From: an uncultured Rhodospirillales bacterium
GTDB lineage: Bacteria; Pseudomonadota; Alphaproteobacteria; RF32; CAG-239
NCBI GenBank assembly: GCA_902795665.1
Contig: CADBMA010000005.1
Coordinates: 1 to 6,528, forward strand
Direction of reading: 5' to 3'
Length of the DNA: 6,528 nt
This document shows, one piece after another, positions 1 to 4,987 of this stretch (the first letter of the stretch is position 1; every line of letters begins with the position of its first letter). Below the pieces are notes generated by a model, which was not told the origin of the DNA, ran no database searches, and saw nothing but the letters and a program-made list of their open reading frames with translations. The position numbers and the translations under genes were made by a program.

Positions 1-1047
1 GAAGCAGAAGGTCTGCACTCACTTTTTGATATCTCCGATCTTGCCGTTATGGGCTTGGCAGAAGTTATTCCCAGCATTCCCAAAGTCTTGCGCCGCATAC
101 ACGAAACCGTAAATGACATAATTAAAATTCACCCTGATATTGTTGTCAGTATCGATTCTTGGAGCTTTGGCAGTCGCGTCCAAAAAATTATCCGCCAGAA
201 AAAACTCGGCATTCCGCAACTTCACTATGTTGCACCACAAGTTTGGGCTTGGAAGAAAAAGCGCGCTCGTATTATGCATAAATATGTTGACCACCTGCTG
301 ACTTTGCTACCGCAAGAAGCCAAATATTTTATCCCTTACGGCATGCAGACTACTTTTGTCGGTCATCCGGTGATTGAAAGTCCTGTTGCCACGGGGAACA
401 AAGAGAGTTTTCGTCACAAATATAATATTGCAGATAATAAAAAAATTATATGTATTTTACCAGGGTCGCGCCATAATGAAGTCGCAAAATTGCTGCCTAC
501 ATTTCTCAACGCCGCTCGACAACTGGCAAAACAGCATTCCGATTTGCTTTTTGTAATCCCCACCGTCAAAACTGTTGAAAAGCGAGTTCTACAAATGACA
601 AACAATTGTGATTTACCGCTTTTGATTGTCGAAGGCAGCGAAGATCGCCACAATGCAATGTGCGCATCTTCAGCAGCCATTGCCGCCTCTGGAACGGTAG
701 CTCTCGAGCTGGCAATTGCCAATGTTCCGCATATTATCGGATACAAAGTATCTCCTCTAACTGCATTTTTGGCCAAGCACCTTCTGCATATTCGCTTTGT
801 CAATCTCTCCAATATCCTGCTGGGACGCGAAATTATACCGGAACTGTTGCAAAATGCCTGCAATCCTGACAATATATGCAATTACATAAACGGCTTTTTA
901 TCCCATGACAAATTATACCACACCCAAATAAGCGCCTTCAAAGAAGTTAAGCAAATTTTGGGTTTTGACAAACAAACCCCCAGCGAAAACGCTTGCGATG
1001 TAATTTTGCAGTTAATTTATAACTCAAATAACAAAACTCCGGAATAA
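1..1047 (+). CDS. lpxB: Lipid A disaccharide synthase LpxB, 5'-truncated by the window edge
   Basis: LpxB (glycosyltransferase family 19) joins UDP-2,3-diacylglucosamine to lipid X, giving the tetraacyl disaccharide-1-phosphate of lipid A, at the cytoplasmic face of the inner membrane. The frame is open from base 1 and reads EAEGLHSLFD then AVMGLAEV, the family's N-terminal region, so the ATG at 49 is internal. Counting window codons, further motifs are SIDSWSF (50-56), HYVAPQVWAW (75-84), FVGHP (119-123), LPGSR (153-157), SGT (230-232) and a C-terminal NLSNILLGREIIPELLQ block, in family order. There are 348 codons here against roughly 380-390 usually, so about 35-45 N-terminal residues, including the GExSGD-type loop, lie to the left. 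No frameshift or lost motif is visible. The stop TAA (1045-1047) sits in the loop of the terminator. In alphaproteobacteria lpxB usually ends the fabZ-lpxA-lpxI cluster; that neighbourhood is outside the window. Confidence 0.97.
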   Translation, partial: EAEGLHSLFDISDLAVMGLAEVIPSIPKVLRRIHETVNDIIKIHPDIVVSIDSWSFGSRVQKIIRQKKLGIPQLHYVAPQVWAWKKKRARIMHKYVDHLLTLLPQEAKYFIPYGMQTTFVGHPVIESPVATGNKESFRHKYNIADNKKIICILPGSRHNEVAKLLPTFLNAARQLAKQHSDLLFVIPTVKTVEKRVLQMTNNCDLPLLIVEGSEDRHNAMCASSAAIAASGTVALELAIANVPHIIGYKVSPLTAFLAKHLLHIRFVNLSNILLGREIIPELLQNACNPDNICNYINGFLSHDKLYHTQISAFKEVKQILGFDKQTPSENACDVILQLIYNSNNKTPE

Positions 1048-1061
1048 ACTCCGGAGTTTTT
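1033..1061. terminator. Bidirectional intrinsic terminator between convergent genes
   Basis: A perfect 10-bp inverted repeat, AAAACTCCGG (1033-1042) and CCGGAGTTTT (1051-1060), encloses an 8-base loop and is followed by T at 1061. On + the 3' arm ends in five Ts after a GC-rich core, ending lpxB transcription. On - the left arm reads as CCGGAGTTTT then GTT, so the same hairpin can end the transcript of the GGDEF-like gene, whose stop codon is 20 bases away at 1081-1083. The lpxB stop codon lies in the loop and its last three sense codons form much of the left arm, so a ribosome finishing lpxB would cover the hairpin. Confidence 0.9.
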
Positions 1062-1080
1062 GATATCAGTCCACTCCATA

Positions 1081-1647
1081 TTAATTCTGACTGTAAAACA
1101 ACATATTGTTTTCGCCTTGCTCTTGCGCTCTTTGCAATGCAATAATCGCCTTTTCTATTAGCTCTTTGGCTTTGCTTTCCTGTCCTTCATACAAACTCAC
1201 TCCTATACTTGTTATCAAGCGCTCATTATGTTGTAGCGGAGTGCGAAAAATTGTACGCAATCGCATCAATTCAATTTCGATCTCATCCATTGTGTTTATG
1301 CGTGGCATCATAATCCAAAAAGTATATCTTATACCGCGAGCTGCCGTATAATTTGACGGCAAATAAATTTTAAGACGAGCAGAAATTTCACGGATTACAT
1401 CATGCGGGCTGTCAAAAAAGTTAAGATTATCTATATTAACACCCACAATCACAATCTTATTGCGTTTTACCCTAATGTCTTTGTGGCTCTCATAATTTAT
1501 TGCCGTTTGCAAACGATCTTCAAATAAATAAAAGCTTGCTAAACCGCTTGATTCATCATACATACAAGCTGTATCTTCATGGCGGGGCTCGCGCAATTCA
1601 TTAGAAATTCCCTGACGCACCATATGATTTTTGTTTTCTTTTTCCAT
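1081..1647 (-). CDS. Degenerate GGDEF-domain protein, predicted catalytically inactive
   Basis: A 188-residue soluble protein with no signal peptide or membrane segment. From residue 35 it follows the GGDEF (diguanylate cyclase) fold: GLASFYLFEDRL (35-46) resembles the domain entry, VGVNIDNLNFF (68-78) the metal-binding strand, IREISARL (85-92) the helix before the active site, ITSIGVSLYEG (145-155) the late 'SIG' strand, and a helix ending AQEQGENNMLFYS (174-186) the family's 'AK..G.N...Y' end. The signature turn is ARGIRYTFWIMMP where active enzymes have ARLGGDEFAILLP: same length, but GGDEF is replaced by IRYTF (106-110). The first metal Asp is Asn71, with Asp73 kept. No RxxD inhibitory site is present. 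Cyclic-di-GMP synthesis is therefore very unlikely; a binding or scaffold role is possible. The first 34 residues are charged and unassigned. It lies 58 bases after rpoH on the same strand. Fold confidence is good; function is unknown. Confidence 0.75.
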   Translation of the reverse strand: MEKENKNHMVRQGISNELREPRHEDTACMYDESSGLASFYLFEDRLQTAINYESHKDIRVKRNKIVIVGVNIDNLNFFDSPHDVIREISARLKIYLPSNYTAARGIRYTFWIMMPRINTMDEIEIELMRLRTIFRTPLQHNERLITSIGVSLYEGQESKAKELIEKAIIALQRAQEQGENNMLFYSQN

Positions 1648-1651
1648 ATTA

Positions 1652-1660
1652 CACCTCCTT
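1652..1660 (-). promoter_or_regulatory. Strong Shine-Dalgarno site for the GGDEF-like gene
   Basis: Read on the minus strand this is AAGGAGGTG, a near-perfect anti-16S match, with 6 bases between AGGAGG and the ATG at 1647-1645. It fixes the start at residue 1 rather than at Met9. It is clearly stronger than the sites of rpoH and rluD upstream, suggesting efficient translation independent of rpoH. Confidence 0.85.
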
Positions 1661-1705
1661 ATTTTCGGTATAATTTGATATTAAACAAACAAAATACAAC
1701 CTATA

Positions 1706-2575
1706 CTATTGCATAATATTATTCCTGATCTTGCGTATAGAATTAAGTTCTATTTGCCGCACTCTTTCTTTAGAAATGGCATAATATTTACTCAAATCAT
1801 CCAAAGTTACTGCCTTTTCACATAAACGGCGTTTAAATAAAATATCTTTTTCCCGCGGATTAAGACATTCCCAAGCCTGCACAAACTGCCGGCGGCGTTT
1901 ATTCATAATTTCATTACGACTGACAACTTCTTCTTGATTGGGCTTGCCATCGGCAACAAAATCCAATAGCTCGCTGCCATTTTCTGCATCTCCGTCAATG
2001 CTTACATTTAATGAACCGTCATGTGATTTAAGGCGCATATTCATATCGGTCACCTCCTGAACGCTTACATTCAAAGATGAGGCTATCTGCTCCAATATTT
2101 CATTAGACATTTCGCGGTCATCGGTCAGTTTAAAATTATTTTTCATCTTTCTCAGATTAAAAAACAACTTCTTCTGAGCCGCCGTTGTCCCTATTTTTAC
2201 CAAAGACCATGAATTAAGAACATATTTCTGAACTGCGGCTCGAATCCACCACAATGCATAGGTTGAAAAACGAAATCCCTTTTCAGGATCAAACTTATTG
2301 ACAGCATAAAGCAGGCCTATATTTCCTTCCGAAATCATTTCCGCCATCGGCAAACCATATCCCTTAAATTTTGAAACAACTTTTACCACCAATCGCAAAT
2401 GCGAAGTAACCAATTTATACGAAACCGCATCACTATGTGTTTTTACATACTCACGCGCCAAACTATATTCTTCTTCTGACGTCAAAATCGGAAACCGGCG
2501 AATATTTTGCAAATAGCGTGCCAGATTAACTTCCGGCAAAAATTCATCATTTTTGCTTAACAAACTATCATTCAT
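1706..2575 (-). CDS. rpoH: Heat-shock sigma factor RpoH (sigma-32)
   Basis: RpoH directs RNA polymerase to heat-shock promoters (chaperones, proteases). The 289 residues match the usual length. Seen in order: region 1.2/2.1 (LARYLQNIRRFPILTSEEE, 18-36), region 2.2 (LPMAEMISEGNIGLLYAVNKF, 75-95; core RNA polymerase contact), region 2.3/2.4 (FRFSTYALWWIRAAVQKYV, 101-119; -10 melting and recognition), then the RpoH box QKKLFFNLR (134-142) within GTTAAQKKLFFNLRKMK, which separates RpoH from RpoD and other sigma-70 members. Region 4.2 ends the protein: LNPREKDILFKRR (238-250) and the helix-turn-helix ISKERVRQIELNSIRKIR (267-284; -35 recognition). No residue loss is apparent. The start ATG (2575-2573) has AGGAG (2587-2583) 7 bases upstream. 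It lies 53 bases downstream of rluD on the same strand and is probably at least partly cotranscribed. The leader can form an AU-rich helix over the start codon, noted separately. Confidence 0.97.
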   Translation of the reverse strand: MNDSLLSKNDEFLPEVNLARYLQNIRRFPILTSEEEYSLAREYVKTHSDAVSYKLVTSHLRLVVKVVSKFKGYGLPMAEMISEGNIGLLYAVNKFDPEKGFRFSTYALWWIRAAVQKYVLNSWSLVKIGTTAAQKKLFFNLRKMKNNFKLTDDREMSNEILEQIASSLNVSVQEVTDMNMRLKSHDGSLNVSIDGDAENGSELLDFVADGKPNQEEVVSRNEIMNKRRRQFVQAWECLNPREKDILFKRRLCEKAVTLDDLSKYYAISKERVRQIELNSIRKIRNNIMQ

Positions 2576-2621
2576 ATATATACTCCTGTTGATGTTGAAT
2601 CCGCAGTTTTTATATATAAAT
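2570..2621 (-). promoter_or_regulatory. Candidate start-codon-masking helix in the rpoH leader (possible RNA thermometer)
   Basis: In the minus-strand RNA, UUUAUAUAUA (2620-2611) can pair with UAUAUAUGAA (2580-2571), which contains the rpoH AUG. All ten positions pair, one as G-U, and A2621-U2570 adds an eleventh. The 30-base loop holds the AGGAG site, and a further 3-bp pairing of ACU (2607-2605) with AGU (2584-2582) could partly bury it. The helix is almost all A-U, so it would be weak and temperature-labile. rpoH translation is thermally controlled by RNA structure in E. coli, though with a different structure. Chance pairing in AT-rich DNA is a real alternative. If transcription started inside the upstream arm, which also resembles a -10 box (TATATA, 2618-2613), the helix could not form. 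Confidence 0.35.
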
Positions 2622-2628
2622 TCATTCT

Positions 2629-3627
2629 CTATTGCGTGCTAGATACAATTTTTAGACTACACTTGTCTAAAATTTCTACCATGTCCGATGGAAAATCCGC
2701 ATAAAATTGACTCCACACACCGCTGCGCGGGTGCTCAAATCCAAGCGAAAACGCGTGCAGAGCTTGGCGCGGAAAAGTGTTAATATAACTTTTTACGTCA
2801 TCAGATAAACCTTTAATCTGGGTTTTTCCAGATTTTTCATACACCTTATCTCCTATTAAATTGCAGCCGATAGAAGACATATGAACCCTAATTTGATGCG
2901 TACGTCCGGTTTCCAAGTTGCATTTTATCAAACTCACCACACCGCCCAAACTATCTATAGTTTGATAATGTGTAACTGCTGTTTTGCCTCCATTAACTGT
3001 TATCGCCATTTTTTTACGATCATACCGACTTCGGGCAATATTTCCTTCTATCGTACCATTCAATGGATTAGGCATTCCATAGACAACCGCATAATACGTC
3101 CTTTCAATACTATGCTCAACAAATTGTTCTGACAGCCTTTGATGAGCAAAATCATTTTTAGCCACCACCAAAAGACCGCTGGTATCTTTATCAATTCTAT
3201 GCACAATCCCCGGACGCTTAACCCCTCCGACACCGGAAAGGCTTCCTTGACAATGATATAGCAACGCATTAACCAAAGTTCCGCTCCAAGCCCCCGGTGC
3301 TGGGTGAACAGTCATGCCTGCCGGTTTATTCACCACTATAAGGTCGTCATCTTCATAAATTATATCCAACGCAATATTTTCCGGTTGCGGTTCTGCTGCT
3401 TCCGCTTCCGGCAACATAACACAAAAACTATCTCCTGACCGAACTTTAAAGTCTTTATCGCAAATTATATTATCATCAAGACTAACATTTCCCGAGGCTA
3501 TCAACTTTTGCAGCATTGAACGTGAAAGATTCGGTATATTCGCGCTCAAAAACTTGTCCAGACGCGTTCCCTTCCCCTCATTATCCGCAGGTTCAACAAA
3601 ATACATGTGGGTATTATCAATATTCAT
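2629..3627 (-). CDS. rluD: RluD/RluA-family 23S rRNA pseudouridine synthase
   Basis: Enzymes of this family isomerise uridines in RNA to pseudouridine; RluD acts on helix 69 of 23S rRNA (positions 1911, 1915, 1917 in E. coli). The 332 residues begin with an S4 RNA-binding domain (TRLDKFLSANIPNLSRSMLQ, 21-40, through VSLDD). The catalytic domain opens at IIYEDDDLIVVNKPAGMTVHP (89-109) and has the hallmark HRIDKDTSGLLV (143-154), where Asp146 is the expected nucleophile. ERTYYAVVYG (175-184) and LETGRTHQIRVHM (238-250) follow, as in the family. Length and the S4 domain favour RluD over RluA or RluC, but the exact uridine target cannot be read from the sequence. The ATG at 3627-3625 has only a weak purine stretch (GAAG) upstream; Met8 (3606-3604) has none and is the other possible start. 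It stands immediately upstream of rpoH, as in other alphaproteobacteria. Confidence 0.93.
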   Translation of the reverse strand: MNIDNTHMYFVEPADNEGKGTRLDKFLSANIPNLSRSMLQKLIASGNVSLDDNIICDKDFKVRSGDSFCVMLPEAEAAEPQPENIALDIIYEDDDLIVVNKPAGMTVHPAPGAWSGTLVNALLYHCQGSLSGVGGVKRPGIVHRIDKDTSGLLVVAKNDFAHQRLSEQFVEHSIERTYYAVVYGMPNPLNGTIEGNIARSRYDRKKMAITVNGGKTAVTHYQTIDSLGGVVSLIKCNLETGRTHQIRVHMSSIGCNLIGDKVYEKSGKTQIKGLSDDVKSYINTFPRQALHAFSLGFEHPRSGVWSQFYADFPSDMVEILDKCSLKIVSSTQ

Positions 3628-3706
3628 AGAATCTTCACACTTTATAAATAAATTAATTTATATAATAGCATAGAGTAATTCTTTAAAATTGCAAGGAGAT
3701 AAACTT
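3628..3706. promoter_or_regulatory. Divergent intergenic promoter region with a 14-bp palindrome
   Basis: These 79 bases separate rluD (leftward) from the small membrane-protein gene (rightward), so promoters for both probably lie here. On + there is a perfect TATAAT (3661-3666). The best -35-like match, TTCACA (3634-3639), is 21 bases away, too far for a standard promoter; shifting the -10 to TATATA (3659-3664) gives 19. On - only loose matches are seen (TTGCAA at 3694-3689 with TATTAT at 3667-3662, 21-base spacer). The palindrome ATAAATTAATTTAT (3648-3661) abuts the + strand -10 box and could be an operator or simply AT-rich sequence. Confidence 0.45.
3694..3699 (+). promoter_or_regulatory. 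Shine-Dalgarno site fixing the start at 3707
   Basis: AAGGAG lies 7 bases before the ATG at 3707. An in-frame TTG at 3689 would start upstream of and translate through this site, so ATG 3707 is the better start. Confidence 0.85.
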
Positions 3707-3982
3707 ATGAGCCGAATTCTGCTAGTAAAAATCGCCGTATTTATATTTACGTTTTTATTGATTTTTGGCAGCATAATCCTGTTTCAAAAAATCTGCACCG
3801 GCTGGAACAAGCAAAACTCTGTTGATATAAATCTTGCCCAGCCTGCCGGCTCTGCCATCAAGCAAATCGGTTCTGTTGATGACAATTTGTATATTCAAGT
3901 CACCGGAGGCCAAATACCTGACCGAATCATTATTTTTAACCCTAATTACGGCAAAATTGTATCCAACCTTATTTTGAATTGA
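3707..3982 (+). CDS. Small single-span membrane protein, possibly DUF6476-like
   Basis: A 91-residue protein. After MSRILLVK comes a hydrophobic stretch at about residues 8-27 (IAVFIFTFLLIFGSIILFQK), a membrane anchor or uncleaved signal; there is no lipobox. The remaining ~60 residues look like a small beta-rich domain: a lysine/asparagine-bearing linker, then IKQIGSVDDNLYIQVTGG and a closing RIIIFNPNYGKIVSNLIL. This pattern of a short N-terminal span followed by a 'D..I.IFN...G+...I.L' ending resembles DUF6476, short alphaproteobacterial proteins that I recall near rluD. That family call is from memory of the pattern and uncertain. Positive charge before the span suggests the N-terminus is inside and the domain faces the periplasm. 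The stop TGA (3980-3982) overlaps the ribosome binding site of the next gene, so the two are probably cotranscribed and coupled. Biochemical function is unknown. Confidence 0.8.
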   Translation: MSRILLVKIAVFIFTFLLIFGSIILFQKICTGWNKQNSVDINLAQPAGSAIKQIGSVDDNLYIQVTGGQIPDRIIIFNPNYGKIVSNLILN

Positions 3983-3990
3983 GGAATAAT

Positions 3991-4908
3991 ATGAGTAAAA
4001 ATGAAAACATTATCGATGAACTGACCAGCGATATTTCAAGCGATACCACATTTCAGTTTGACACGCATGACGATAAAGATGATTTCAGCGCTCTTTTGGA
4101 TAATTTTATAAAATCAGAATTAGCCAATATTGAGGAAGAAAAAGAAAACACTCGTATTTTGCTTGAAGAGCCTCAGCCTGAACCTTTACCGCAAAATGCC
4201 AGCGATGAGCAAGTGGCCAACTCATTAAACTTATCGGAACAAAAGCTATATACAGCTTATCGCAACTTTGTCGAATCCATTGAGGCCATTACCAAAGAGC
4301 AACAGCTTTCAGCGCCTACATTTCATATTAAAGCTCAAGTCTTATACCCCAAATACACCCCCGGACTTGGCAATTTGATAACTATCGATGTGCTCCAAGG
4401 GTGGGATTTAATGTTTGAAGCTTTTCCTAACGATATTACAAAAATCAAACCCAACGCCTCTGACGAAGAATTGCTTGATTTTGCTGAGCAGCATAGCAAC
4501 GAAAACCTTCAAATGGCTGTTGTTTCTTATGTTGAGATTTTATTTGAGATTGAAGGCTGTGAAATTGCCTACGAAAAGCGTCTTTTGGAATTTGAGCACC
4601 GCAAAATTGAAGAAGAAATCATGGAAGAGCACCGCAAACGAGCCGCAATAGCCCGCAAATATATTGAAGCAATTGAAAAGAAAAAATTTCCAATTAATGC
4701 AGAGCGCTTGATAAATGGCTATTTTAAGGTTGCCGCCAAAGACCCTGACGGCTCTTTTGAAGCTTTAACCACTAATCCAGCGATATTTGCTCCAATTGAA
4801 ATTGACAAAATTAAGCCTAGTTTTTTTGGAATGATTAAACCAACCCCACGCACGGGAATGATATACAATCGCAAAATTGGAGAATTTCTCAAAAAACTGA
4901 AAATTTAA
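3991..4908 (+). CDS. Hypothetical acidic protein with a long charged helix
   Basis: I do not recognise this 305-residue protein. It has no signal peptide or membrane span and is predicted to be cytoplasmic. Three parts can be seen. Residues 1-75 are acidic and low in hydrophobics (many D, E, S; a PQPEPLPQ stretch at 61-68), probably disordered. Residues 80-175 look like a mixed helix/strand domain (LSEQKLYTAYRNFVESIEAI, then FHIKAQVLYPKYTPGLGNL and ITIDVLQGWDLMFEAF). Residues 176-232 form a long E/K/R-rich helix suitable for a coiled coil (e.g. KRLLEFEHRKIEEEIMEEHR, 196-215). The tail is basic, with a GMIKPTPRTGMIYNRKIGEF segment (280-299). The start is ATG 3991, preceded by GAGGA (3981-3985); an in-frame TTG at 3979 would place the site inside the gene. 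Only 8 bases separate it from the upstream stop. Coding is well supported by the long open frame and site; function is not. Confidence 0.82.
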   Translation: MSKNENIIDELTSDISSDTTFQFDTHDDKDDFSALLDNFIKSELANIEEEKENTRILLEEPQPEPLPQNASDEQVANSLNLSEQKLYTAYRNFVESIEAITKEQQLSAPTFHIKAQVLYPKYTPGLGNLITIDVLQGWDLMFEAFPNDITKIKPNASDEELLDFAEQHSNENLQMAVVSYVEILFEIEGCEIAYEKRLLEFEHRKIEEEIMEEHRKRAAIARKYIEAIEKKKFPINAERLINGYFKVAAKDPDGSFEALTTNPAIFAPIEIDKIKPSFFGMIKPTPRTGMIYNRKIGEFLKKLKI

Positions 4909-4916
4909 GAAAATTA

Positions 4917-4945
4917 TAGACAAAATACAAAAATAATGTTATAGT
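4917..4945 (+). promoter_or_regulatory. Sigma-70-like promoter for the gene at 4988
   Basis: TAGACA (4917-4922) and TATAGT (4940-4945) each match the consensus at 5 of 6 positions and are separated by exactly 17 bases. They sit in the 79-base AT-rich gap and would start transcription near 4952, giving a leader of about 35 bases. This suggests the 4988 gene has its own promoter rather than depending only on read-through from 3707-4908. No convincing terminator lies before it. Confidence 0.65.
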
Positions 4946-4974
4946 ACAAATAACTTAGCATAAAGTTTAGCAAG

Positions 4975-4979
4975 AAGGA
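4975..4979 (+). promoter_or_regulatory. Shine-Dalgarno site deciding the start at 4988
   Basis: AAGGA ends on the first base of an in-frame ATG at 4979, so it cannot serve that codon. It lies 8 bases before the in-frame ATG at 4988, which is therefore the preferred start. Confidence 0.7.
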
Positions 4980-4987
4980 TGAAGAAA

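Noticed and set aside
414..881. Open frame of 155 codons on the minus strand inside lpxB
   Set aside because: It lies wholly antisense to a clear lpxB coding region, and its translation shows no recognisable domain.
1669..1674. TATAAT on the + strand between rpoH and the GGDEF-like gene
   Set aside because: It would drive antisense transcription into rpoH, and no -35-like element was found at a suitable distance; probably chance in AT-rich sequence.
3689..3706. Upstream TTG start adding six residues to the small membrane protein
   Set aside because: It would run through the AAGGAG site at 3694-3699, which is ideally placed for ATG 3707.
3979..3990. TTG start adding four residues to the 305-residue protein
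   Set aside because: The GAGGA site lies within this stretch and fits ATG 3991; no site precedes the TTG.
4952..4968. Possible terminator hairpin (AACTT/AAGTT) after the 305-residue gene
   Set aside because: Only 5 bp with one G-C pair and no T-run follows; too weak to call.
4979..4987. ATG 4979 as the start of the large protein
   Set aside because: The AAGGA sequence directly abuts it with no spacer, whereas ATG 4988 has 8 bases.
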